From: Monoraphidium neglectum
Taxonomy: Eukaryota > Chlorophyta > Chlorophyceae > Sphaeropleales > Selenastraceae
DNA: 24,928 nucleotides
Assembly (NCBI RefSeq): GCF_000611645.1
Contig: NW_014013445.1
Location: 13,715 to 38,642 of the forward strand
Reading direction: 5' to 3'
The notes under the pieces were generated by a model. It saw only the letters and a list, made by a program, of their open reading frames with translations, was not told the origin of the DNA and made no database searches. A program made the translations under genes and the position numbers. Positions 9,301 to 21,200 of the stretch are shown piece after piece. Each line of letters starts with the position of its first letter. Position 1 is the first letter of the stretch.

Positions 9301-12300
9301 GGCTGCTGCAGTGACTGCTGCTGGGCCGCATACGCCTCCTGCCCCTGGATCTGCGCCACCAGCCACCGCGGCAGCGGCGCCGCCGCCCCGGGCGCGAGCT
9401 GCGCCGCCGCAAGCTGCAGCGCCCGGTGCTTGCGCGCCGCAGAGTGCGCGAGCTTCAGGGCGGCCGCCGCCGCGCCGGGCGCGCCGGCGGCGATGGAGCA
9501 GGCTGCCAGCTCCAGCAGGCAGGTGCGTATCTGGAAGTTCTGAGAGGCGCCATCGAATGCGAGGATACCGATGGCCCTGCACAGGCACTCGCGCGCATCA
9601 CACAGCCTCTCAGCTGCAAGCTGAGCCCTGCTGACCGCCGCCCCCGCCGCTGCCCCCACCAGCGCCCCTGCCGGGCCCGCGCCGCGCACGCGCGCCGCGA
9701 GGGCCCCCGCGTCACCCGCGGCTCCCGCGGCCGCGGAGCGCGGTGCCCCCGCCGCCGCGGCCAGCCGCAGCGTCCTCGCGAGCTCCCGCCACACGGCCGC
9801 GTGCAGCGGCGGCGCGCACCGCGCGCGTGGCAGCAGCGCCGCCGCGGCGCGCAGGGCGCCCTCCGCGTCGTCCAGGCGGCGGTGAGCGGCGGCGGCGCGC
9901 GCCGAGTGCAGGAGTGCTCCCACGTAATCGGCCGTGCCGGAGAGGGAGATGCAGAGCTTTTCCGGATGCTCCTGGCGGTTCAGCAGGCGGTTGTGCTGTT
10001 GCAGTTGCAGTTGCAGTTCATACAACCCAACTCCCAGGGGTGCTACATTGAATAACTTTCAGAATGCTGCAATGAAGTTTCTGATGTCCTGGAGTGACAC
10101 AGGTGAGTGCAGGCACAGTCTATTCAAACCAGGCAGCGCGCCGCGTGCCTTGAGCGCAACCGCAGCTCACGCGCGCCCCCCTCCAGCTCACCACCATTTC
10201 CGCCAGCCCCAGCTCGTGCACCTGCCGCCTCAGCACTTCCAGCGCCGCCGCCCCCTCCTCCCCCGCGGCCGCCCGCAGCCCCAGGCGGCCCCGCGCGCCG
10301 GCCAGGTCCGACCGAAGCCGCCACACGCGCTCCCCCTTGGTCCCTAGCCGAGCATACCGCTGCGCCGCGTCCCTGTAGCATCCCAGCGCCACGGCGTCCG
10401 CGCCCAGGGCAGCGTGGGATCCGGCCTGCAGGTGCAGGAGCTCCGCGGCGATGAGGTCCTCCCCGGCAGCAGCGCACTCCTGGAGGGCGGCGGCCGCCTC
10501 CTTGATGGCTGAGGGGTGGTGCTGCAGCTGCTGCAGGAGCCTCACGACCTGGGGCGATGGGTGCATTGGTTGCTTGGTTATGAGTTTGGTGACTGAGTTT
10601 CATGGGTGAGAGGACCACACTGAGATGGGTGGAAGGCTCCGACTCAGTTGGGCCAGAGGCTGCACCTAGGTTAGGTGAGAGTTTCACACTGAATTGAGAA
10701 CGAGTCAAAACAGGTTGCGTGAGAGATCCCATCGCTGCAGTCAGCTGCGAGTTAGGCCCTGGGTCGTTGTTCCCAGAACAAGGGAGCCAGATAGCGAGGC
10801 AAAGGAGGGGGGCGAGGGGCAGGCAGCTGGAATCAATGGCCCCTTGTAGTGCTGGGGCGCCGGCCAAGCGGGGCCTGCGCCTGCGCGGCTGCAATGACGG
10901 CGTAACACACCCACCTGCAGGCGGATCCGCAGCCACAGGTGGGGACCCAGCGCGAGCCGCCCCGCGTCCTCGCCCCCCGCCGCGGCCAGCGCCGCCGCGG
11001 CGGCCCCGCCGTGTTCCCGCGCCGCCCGCGCGGCGCTGAGCGCCGCATCCAGCCCCGCGGCAGGCGCCCAGCGCAGCGCCTCCGCTTCTGACAGCTGCAG
11101 CAGCGCGGCCACAGCCGCGTGGCAGTGGGCTGCCAAGTCGCTCGCCCCCTGCTGCTGCCGCGGCCCCGACACCGTCGCGTGAGCGTCGCTGCGCGCGGTC
11201 GCAGCGCGATGGGTCCCTGCCGCAATCTGGTCGCTGCTTCCGACGAGCTTGCCAGATTGCGTCGGCTGCAGCGGCAGTTGCAGGAGCGTCTCCTCCCCCT
11301 CACGCTGGGTCGCCAGCTTCCCGCCACCTTCCCGGCCACTGGATGCAGTCCCCGGCCGCTCTGCAGCGGCCGCGTTGCGCGTGCTCCCAGCTGTGCCCGG
11401 CCGCAGCCCGCTCGACGGCCGCATTGTCGCCGCCGCCGACCCCCCCGCGCTGCCTGCGCCGTCCGCAGCCGCCGCTCCGGCCGACGCAGCCGTGACGCAC
11501 GACTGCAGCGCCTGCATGGAAGCTGCCGCACAGCTTCTCAGCAGGGTGGCCGCCGCGTCCAACAGGGACTCCTCAATCGCCTCACACATGTGTGGCGGCA
11601 GCGGCCCCGCCGCGCCCGCGCCCGCCTCCCCAGCGGCCGACGCCGCAGCAGCCGCGGCCGCGGCCGCGGCCGCAGCCGTCTTGCCAGCCGCCGCGGCCGG
11701 GCCGTGCGGCGGGACAGCGGGGCCTGCCGCGGCTCCTGTCGCCGGGTCGCAGCTGCGCCAGTGGTTGCGCGTCCCGCCGGCGGCCATGAGCCACGCCGCC
11801 GTCGCCCGCTCGACCGCCGCGGCCGCCCAGGGCCCATAGCACGCCTCCACCGGCGGGTGCAGCCGGCCCGATGACATCACCACGACACACCGCCGGTTCT
11901 GCGGCGCCCCGGGCCACGTGCTTGCGTCGTATGGCGGCGGCTGCGCCGGCGCCGCCTCCCCCTGCTGCTGCTGCTGGCCCTGCTGGCCCTGGCCGTGTCC
12001 GTGGGCCTTGTGCGCGGCGCCGCCGCCGCCGCCGCCGCCGCCGGCCTTGCCGCCTGCTTGCTGGTGGTGTTGCTGCTGCTGCTGCTCCTGCTGGCCGTGC
12101 TGAGTCAGCACCTTGGGCCACGGCAGGGGCCCGTCCGGCATGTCGTGCGCCGCCATCAGCCCCCACAGCACGCGCGCCGCGTCGCCCAGCATGCCCAGCG
12201 CGCACAGCGCGCGGGTGCGCGCGGCGCGGGCCAGGGCCGTCGTCGCCAGCTGGCGGGTGACGTGGCGGGCGGCGTGCTCCCATAAGCAAATCACGGGGAG

Positions 12301-13275
12301 GGCCTCCAGGGGGAATCCGTGGTCAAGCAGGGCGGTGGAGGCCGCCTCGAGGCCGGCGGCCACGTCGGATACGTTGCACCTGGCAGTTGAAGGGGCAAAT
12401 GCAGGTGGTTTAGAAACGCTTGCGCACGCTTGGCTCGTCTTCAGCAGGAGACGATGCGAGAGGTTGACACAGACTGACGGTGGGGCCAGCGTCTTCGAAT
12501 GTGGTGCCCTGACCCTTCCCGGTGCTCGATGCGCGGTGCTTGTGTTGGCCAGCGCACAGGACCGCCCCACCTGTACGCATCGTTTCCCCCAAACAGGTCC
12601 GCCCCCGGCCACAGCTCCACTGGCGCGTGCAGCGCGAACCCCGCCGCCCGCTGCGGGTGCGCCGCGTCGCAGCAGAAGACCGCTGCCAGCAGGTGCGCCG
12701 CCAGGCGCGCGGCGCTCGCGCGCCGCCCGAGGTCCCCGTGGGAGTATGCGAACCGCAGGAGCTTCCCGCAGAGGACGCCGCCGGCGAGCAGGAGGCCGTG
12801 GGCGCCGTAGCTGCGCAGCAGCTGCTCGGCGGGGAGCTGCTCCAGCGAGTCGCGCCAGCAGGAGACGACCTGCGGCCGGGCGCAGGGGTGAGGGCAGCAT
12901 CATCTAGTTAGCAAGAGGACCTTGGTAATAGTATTATGTTTATATTGCCAACAGGTGCGCTAATAATGGGCAAGAAAACGCGTGCAGCAGTGCACCCAGC
13001 GGCACCGCTTGTGGGATGCCACCCTGGCTTCGTAATATCCACCTTTCCAGGGAAGGCCCATCAAGTCGCTCCCCGTGTCACCCTTCAATCGCCAACCCTC
13101 TTCCCCACCTGGTAGGGCCCCAGCAGGGTGTCCAGGGCGTCAGACCATGAGGCAGCCGCCTTGTCCCACATCCCAAAGTGGGCGTACACGTCACCCAGCT
13201 GTGTTGGAGCGCGCGAGTGGGTGGGAGTGAGTGGCTCAGTAGTAAGTCATTGTATGCGTGCCGGCTTGCGCGCGA

Positions 13276-13342
<67 letters not shown>

Positions 13343-16300
13343 GAGGTGCCGCGCACGTGCACCTGCGTGCGTGCTGTGTGCAAGCAAGCAAGCAGAATCC
13401 TGTTCCCCAAATCGAGTGGAGGTCGATCCGACCTTAAAGGGACCTGCAGCTACCGAGCCGCAAGCAGTCGCGCCTGCCCACGACGCACGAGGATGGCGCG
13501 GAGCTGTAGCAAGCGGAGCTGTGCCTCCCACCATCAAGTCCCACCCACCCGCCACCCCACTAGGCCGCCTGTTTGACCCTCCCCCCCACACACACACACA
13601 CCTCATTCAGGGCCAAGGCCATTGCCGGCTTCTCCTCCCGCAGCCGCAGCGCCTCGATCACCTGGCGACAACGCACGAATGATCAAGGGGTTGCTCCACG
13701 GTGCAGGGCGCATGCGGCTGCCGCACAGCTGCGATGCCTGTCAATGCCCGCCCCCATCGGTGGACCCATCACGCAGCTAAACATGGACACGCGCACACAC
13801 ACACACACACACGCACACACGCGCGCACACACACACACACATACACACACACACATGCATGTGCGCATGCACACACACACACACCCCAACACACCTTGCC
13901 GTACTCCTCAGGCAGCCTGACGTGATCTGGCTGCGACACCACACTCCTCAGCCCCCCACCAGCGCCGCTCCCGCCCCCCAGTAGCAGCGACGCGACCGAC
14001 GCCCCCGCCGCTCCCCGCCCAGTCAGCGGCGGCAGCGCGCCCGTCGGCGCGCGGGACGGCCGGCGCGCCAGCAGGCCGGGTGCGCCGCTGAGGGTGCTCT
14101 CCGCGTCGTCCGCGGTGCCGACGGCCCGCGCGCTGGCGCCGCCGGGGCCGACGAGCGTCCTGCGCGGCTGCGGCGGCGCGTTGCGCTGGCGGCGGCGGCG
14201 CCTGGCCGCCGTGCCCTGCGAGAGCAGCGGCGCCTCGCCCAGGCGCTCGCGCACCAAGGCGCGGACCTGCAATTGATGTAATCAGTCAAATCAGGTTTGG
14301 CAGTGTCATGGACGTCATCAGCGGAACCGGGTATCCAGCATCAAAGGCGCCTTCAGTAAGGCCCTGGGTCCCATCAATTCAAAGTCTAGGTAGCCACGTT
14401 CAATGCGGGTCAGTAGGTCGCAACCGTCCCCTGCACTACTAACAGCCCCAGCATGCGCGGCAGCATCAAGCCTGCCGCACCCTGTCGAGGCCGTCGGCCG
14501 TCTGGCTCTTGTCGCGCACCACCGCGTCCAGCGCCGCGGCGACCGGCGCGGGGTCGGCGCCCGCGAGGGGCGCGGCCTCCAGCAGGAGCGGCAGCAGCGC
14601 CTCCGCGCCCTGGCCGTCGGTCAACTCCAGCCAGCGGCGCCCTACGGCGCGGCGCGGTTTAATTGTTTCGGGATTGACGGCAAGCCCGATCACTATTGGC
14701 TGCAAACAGCCAGCCCTCATGCACCGAAGCCCCCTGAAGCGCCCAGAGCCTCCCCTGTCAGCCTGGCCAATAACAGGGCATCACCTATGCTCATGACCGC
14801 GTGCCAGCTCTCGCTGCGCCGCAGCGCCGCCGCCAGCGCCAGCACCACGCACCCCAGCCACGGCACGTCGACCGGGCCGCCCTCGTACCAACGCACAGTC
14901 AGCGCGTCCGACCCGAAGCTGAACTCGGTCTGCCGGGCCCCCTGCTCCGACCGCCCCCGCTGGTCTTGCTGCTGCCGCTGATCTTCGTCCTGCTGCTCGC
15001 CCCGCTGCTGCCGCTGCCGCTCGGCGGGCGGCGCGGCCGCCGGCTTGGGGAGCGGCGCGACCCCAGGACAGTGCTCTTCCCCGGCCCGCAGCCGCGCCAC
15101 GACGGCCAGCAGCGCGTCCGCGGCCGCCAACACCGCAGGCGCCGCGCACGGCGCGGGGCGCCGCGTCACGGGCGTCGGCACGAGCCGGACGGCGTCCGCC
15201 GCGGCCCCAGGGCCGCCGCCGCCGCCTTTGGCGCCCGGCCCCTGCTTCTGACCCTTGGACGAGCCCGCCGCAGCGCCGCCGCTCGCGGCGCTGCTTGCGT
15301 TGTGAGCGAGGGCCGCCTTGTCACCGCCGGCCTTGGCCCCGCCTTTGCCCGCGGGCGCCCCGCCGTCAGCCTGTGCGGGGGCAGGCTGCAAGCTTAAGAG
15401 CCCCAAGGGCGGATTCCTGGGAGGTGGCAGCGGCCGCAGCTCCCACGCCGCAGCCGCGGCCGCCGGCGCGCAGGACAGCTGCGGCAGCGCGTTCAGCAGC
15501 GGCCGGCACGCGCTCCAGAGAGCGCGCAGCGCGTTGCACATCTCTGGCCACGCTGCGCCCTGCGGCCCGCCGCGCGACGCCACCACCGCCGCGCGCGAGA
15601 AGCAGCGCAGCGCCTCCGCGCTGGAAGCGGCCCCCGCCGCGGCTGCCGCCGCGTCGGGGGCCTCTGCGGGGGCCGCCGCGGCCGCGGCGGCTGGGGCTGC
15701 CGCTGCCTTGCCGGGCGCTTTGGCCGCTGGCGCCTTTTTGGAGGGCGCGGAGCGCCTCGTAGTGCTCCCGCCCTCGACTGGCTGGCTGCTGTCGATGCCG
15801 GCAGCAGCTGCCGCGTAGCTGCCCCCCGCGCTGTTTGCCGCACGGACGTGCTCCATGGCCGTCTCGGCCGCCACATAGCCCAACAACGTGTGCAGCCGCG
15901 CCAGCCACGGCGCCCACCGCCCGGCCTGCTCGCGCACCGCCCGCATGTGCCGCAGGCGCCGCAGCAGCACCGGCAGCCGCCGCTGCAGCAGCTGCGCCGC
16001 GGCGACGCGCCGGCAGTCCTCGGGCGCCGCCGTCGGGTCCGCCTGCGCCGCCGCGCCGGCCGCGGAGCACAGGCTCCACGCCTCCCACTCCCCCGTCCGC
16101 GGCACGCGCGCAGCCATCCGCGCGTGCCGCAGCAGCTGCTCGGCGGCTTCCGCCAGCCGCGGGTCGCGCCGCGCGGCGCGGCCGCGCGCGGCGGCGGCGT
16201 CGAGCGTCCGCACGCCGAGCGGCAGCCAGAGGGGGTGGGAGGCGGCGCCGTCTGCTGACAGGATGGGCCAGCAAGAAGCCAGGGGATCTGGGTCGTTGAG

Positions 16301-18158
16301 GTGGGGCAGCACTGCCGCCTCCAGATCTGAGGGGTCATTCAGCCTGGTGGGCGGCAGTGGAGACCATAAGTGAGGGGTGTCGAGTTTGGGGCTTGCCGTT
16401 TGAGGTTCGAGGGCCCAGCCAGGGTCTGGGGTTTAGTCCGGGTCTTGTGACAGCGGTGCCGACAGGTGCGACGTCCACACGTGCGCGCACTCGCTCAGAT
16501 CGATGCAAAGGGATCGGCCCGCGCCCGGTCGGCTGCACCCGCGCCCACCCACCTCTCCATGACGGGGCCCCCCAGCGCCCGCCCCGCAGGGTGCGCCAGC
16601 ACCGCCGCCTTTGAAAGCTCCAGCTCCGGCGCCCCCTCGCAGCCCCCCGGCCCTGACAGCGCCGCGGCGCCGCACTCCTTGCCGCCGATGTCGTCACACT
16701 CGCCGCCCTGCGCGGCAGCAGCCCCCCCAGGTGCGTTCCCAGCGCTGCCAGCCCCTGCCGCGCCCAAGGCATCGCCCTCCTCTGATACTGCCCCAACCTT
16801 CCCCTTTGCCGGCGACTCCCCCCGCTTGGCCTTGCCCGTGGGCGGCTTGCTCGTCTTGCCGCCCTTCCCGCCTTCAACCGCCGGCGCCGCAGCCACCATC
16901 GCCGCGGCACCGGCCGCCGCGCTGGTGCCGTCGTCCGCCACGCCAGCGGCGGCGAGGCCAGCCGACGCCGGGCGCGAGCCGAGCGCCCTCAGCAAATCGA
17001 AGTCTAGGGCCGCCAGGTGCCTCTCAAGCCCCCCTGCCTGCGCCCCTCCGCCTTCCGCGGCGCTCCCCGCCCCCGCCTGGCCCCAAACCCCGCCGCGGCC
17101 CCCGGCTGGCCCCGACAACAGCCTCAGGAGGTGGCACGCCGTCGCGGCCGCCGCCCTCGCCGCAGCCACGCGCTGCGCGCCCTGCCCCTCCTGCCGCGCC
17201 GCGCGCAGCTTCACGACGCGCGACAGGCCGAGGTGCAGCCCCGCGAGCGGCTGGCGCAGGAGGGCGGGCGGCTCGGGGCGAGCGAGGAGCGGCGCGAGCA
17301 GGTTGTGGGCGGTGAGGGCGGCTTCCTCTGTCAGCATCTCGTCATCAATTAGTGATGCCACCTGCGGGTTACGTAGCGGCGTTAGCACACGGATGGAACG
17401 GCTGGGTGCAGTGATCGGCGCAAGGAGCTGGGGGAAGGATTTTGGGCCAGCAAGCAGGGATGAAGAGCCCTGGCCATGTGGACGAGGGGCAGATTGATGC
17501 TTACATAAAAGCAGTGTCGCTGCTTTGGTCAACTCGTTGGGCCCTAGGTGGGAGAATATGGTGTGTTCCTTATCATCTAGGTGTGTGCCCACCTCCATTG
17601 CGATCAGCACCCTCTTGCAGCTTCTCAGCAGCTCCAGCTGGCGCCCCACCCGCGGCTCAGAGCGCTCCAACAGCAGCGCCCCCGCACCCCGCCGCCGCGC
17701 CGCCGCTGCCGCTCCGCCGCCGCCGCGTGGCCCTGCAACGCCCCCCTTCGCGTCGGCGGCCACGTCCCCCTCCCCAGAGCCGCGTGCGGCGTGGGAGAGG
17801 GTGGCCTGCACAAACGCCCGCAGCAGCGGCGCAGCAGCAGCAGCAGCCACGTCCTGCCGCAGCTGCAGCGCATCCATTGGGTGCTCCTCCCAGACCGGCC
17901 TGCCCGGCGCCCGCGAAACAAACAGCGGCGCCAGCCGCGCCCCCGCGCGGCGCTCCGCGGCGCGGCAGCCGAGGCGGGCGGCGGCGAGCTGGAGGTGCGC
18001 CCAGCAGAGGGCGAGGGGCAGCGGCAGGGCGGCGAGGATGGGCGGGCTGCTGGCGCCCAGCTCGCCTATGAGCTCACCCTTGTCGTCGTAGGCTGTGCAT
18101 GAGTGTGTGAGAGTGTGTGTGTGTATGTGTGTGTGTGCGCGTGTGCGTGTGTGCGTGC

Positions 18159-18212
<54 letters not shown>

Positions 18213-21200
18213 GCGCTCGTGCGCAGGGCCACCGGTGGCACCGGTACGCAGCGGTACCGTCAATAAACCTGAGGGGCCTCCTGCCTTTCATCAGGCTGTG
18301 CTGCAAGCGCACAAGGCGTGAAGAGAGTTTGATCATACAGCTGGCACTCCCACCTGCATGCATCCGCCGCCCACCACACACGCGCCTCTGACCCCACCCG
18401 CGAGGGCGCTCAAGCACGCATCCGCCCCGGTCCTGGAGGCCCAGCCGGCGCGCAAGCGCGCGCCGCGAGCTCGTGTGCGCACCTGCCAGCGCGAATGTGT
18501 AGGTCTCGTTGCCCTTGAGGCCCTCGATACGCAGCCGCTCCCCCACCGCAGCGCGCTCGCCAGTGCCTGCGGTTCGGAGGTCCGACTTGGAACTAGCAAC
18601 GCTTGGCTCACAGCGCCAAGCTCGCGATCATCAAACCCCAGGCACGCTATTCACCGCAATCACCTCTCTCCCCCCTTCCCGCCAACGCACCGGCAATCAG
18701 GCAATGCCGCCGTCAGCGGCAGTAGCGCACAACTGACGAGCTTACGCAATGACGCGCCCTCGTACCCCTCCTATTTGTTCACATAGAATTATGTAAAGTG
18801 ATAAACCCAATCCCTCCCACCTGGGAACTCCATCGCTGTGCGGTTGATGCTCAGGCCCACGCCCGCGCCACTGGGCTTGCAGTAGCACGCATACGACGCA
18901 GGCCGCCTCAGGCCCCTGCCCGCCAGAGCGAAGTGCGACAACTCCACAAAGCAGGGGCCACGCTGCAGCAGCATCGGCTGCTGGGGTGGCGCGAACGGGC
19001 CGGGGGCGGGAGTGGTCGGGCCGGCGCCGCCAGGGGACTGCATTGCTGCCAACAGGGCGTCCTCTGCCGCCTGGGCGCCCTCTAGCAGGTCGGCGGCCTC
19101 CTGCGCAGCAGTGGCGGCACTGCTACCGTGAATACTGTAGTAAACATGATTGTATAAAACCTAAACGCTCAACCCTAAACCAGGTTGTGCGTGCTTTGAT
19201 CAGAGGGTGATGTGTGAGGTGGCAGAGATTGCTGGACGAGAACAGCCGAAGGGCCAAGCCACAACCAGTCAGCGGCGCCGGCCGCTGCAGCCGAGCTGCT
19301 TGGCCGGCCTGCAAACGCCCAAAGCCGGCTGCGAAACCCCCGGCCGCCGCCCGCCCATGCGCACGCGTGCGCGCAAACCTCAAGCGCCGCCGCGCGTCGG
19401 GCGGCGTCCGGCTGCAGCGGGGCCATCTGAGTCAGCAGCAGGGCGCGTTGGTAGGGGTTGGCTCCGCAGCCCAGCAGCAGCTCCCGCTCCATGGCCTGAA
19501 ACATGCGGGCCGCATGGCAATTTACGTGCGGGTGTTGTGGTCTGGCAAGGGGGGGCGGAGTTGCCACGTCAGAGGGCGCCTCGCCGAGTTCGGATGACGC
19601 GTGGCCAGCTTGGCTGGCAGATGCCAGCTCTGGCGGTTGCCGAGCGACGGCCGTGCTGGCATCCGCCACTCGGGCTCAGCATGCCCCAGCCAGGTGTAAC
19701 ACTAAAATCGCCGGCACACAGGACTGCGACCCGTGGAAGGCAGCAGTCAAGCAATGCAGGCATGGGGCTTTGGTAATGCAAGGCGCGCGGGGTTGACCGC
19801 CGCAGCCGCCGGCCGCCCCCGACGCGCACCGCAGAGTTCGTCGCCACCCTGCCGGCCTCCTCGGCCCGCGCCTCGTCCTCCCGCCGCTGCTTGGCCGTCC
19901 GCTCCCCAAAGATCGCCGCCTGCCCGTCGCGCCGCGCGGTCGCGGCGAGCGCGCCCGCGCGGCGCGCGGCGGCCTTGGCGGCCGCGTCTTGGACGCCGGC
20001 CTCGAGCTCCAGCCTGTAGTGCAGCAGCAGAGCGTCAGCGTCCAGGCAGGCCAGCTCCTGCTCTGCCGCGCCCATGCCTGCGTCGAGGGGCGCGCGTGCG
20101 GCATGCAACGGCACGGCTCGCACTCGGATTCTCAGCAGGGAAAAACCCGGCGGGCGGAGGAGGGGGGCAGGGCCGCGACGAGGCGCCAAAGTTGATGTGA
20201 CGCCGCGCTGTCGGGTCCGCAGTAGGGGTTTGGGGGAGGGGGAGTGCCGCGCTGCTGGCTCGCTGGTGTGGCGGTGTTGTTGTTTGGCTGTGGATAAATA
20301 CTGAAAATGTTCGCAAGGCAGAAAGCGCTTTCGCGCTGAAGCACGCGGGTCGACTGGAAGCCGGCTGCACAGCACTCGCACCAGGGCGGCACCGCAACCC
20401 CCCGGACCCACCGCTCAGCGCGGCGGCCGCGGCGGCGGTCGGCTGCGTGCGCGACGCGCTGAGCCACCGCACACGCTCGTCGGCGGCGCCGCGCAGCTGG
20501 CTGGCGGCCTCGCATCGGGCGGCCTCGATCGCGTCCACCCCCTGCGGCGAGAGGCAGAGGGTGCCGCAGGCGTGAGGCGTGCGATGCACCGACGCACGCA
20601 CTCGGTGCAGGCGGCGGCTTGCTGCCCGCACGCTTCTTATGAAGCAACTGCGATCAATGAGAGCGACAGCTTACTGATCTTACTTCTCAATCGCTTCACA
20701 TCAGAATAGGCACCTAACCTGTTTGATGACTACCCTGGCCTCTGGCAGCTGCCCCTCCTCCGCCAGCAGCAGCGCCAGCCGCACCGCGACGCCGCCCCGC
20801 AGCAAACCATCGTCAACGCCGCCGGCCTCAAACCCGGCGTGCAGCGCGCTCAGCACGCGCAGCGCGCCGGCCGCGCGCGCGTCGGCGTGGCAGAAGGCGT
20901 CGCGCAGCAGCAGCGCGTCGGCGGCGGAGTGCAGCGCGAGGGCGGCCGCGGCGACCAGGGCGGGAAGCTGCGAGGCAGCTGCCGACGCGTGGGCCTCCAG
21001 GGCGGCGCACATATCACCGACGGCGCCTCGGGCTGCGCCAGGCAGAGAACGCAAGTTGTTGGGCAAGCACTTGATCACACCTCCGCAACATAATGCGTGA
21101 CTTTGGGCGGCGAAACATGTCCCCCTCGCAGCAACTGCTTACGGTCGTTGAGAGACAAGTGTCAACCCAGGGGTTGCACCGAGACAGGCCAGCACCCAGG

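Noticed and set aside
11119..11874. Plus-strand open frame of 251 codons, and similar ones at 15318-15818 and 16466-17497
   Set aside because: Composition is dominated by Arg, Pro and Ala as expected of the antisense of Ala-rich coding sequence; no start context, introns or domain support them.
13786..13884. Repeat block considered as a CRISPR array or tandem minisatellite
   Set aside because: It is a dinucleotide microsatellite with no spacer-repeat structure, in a eukaryotic intron.
18228..18239. 12-bp palindrome GCCACCGGTGGC in CFAP54 intron 9
   Set aside because: Palindromes of this size are expected in very GC-rich DNA, it is inside an intron, and no paired element or function is apparent.
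19158..19180. CCTAAAC and CCCTAAACC strings resembling the plant telomere repeat, also GGGTTTAG near 16430
   Set aside because: Only isolated, degenerate single units inside introns 7 and 11; no tandem array, so not a telomere or a clear interstitial tract.
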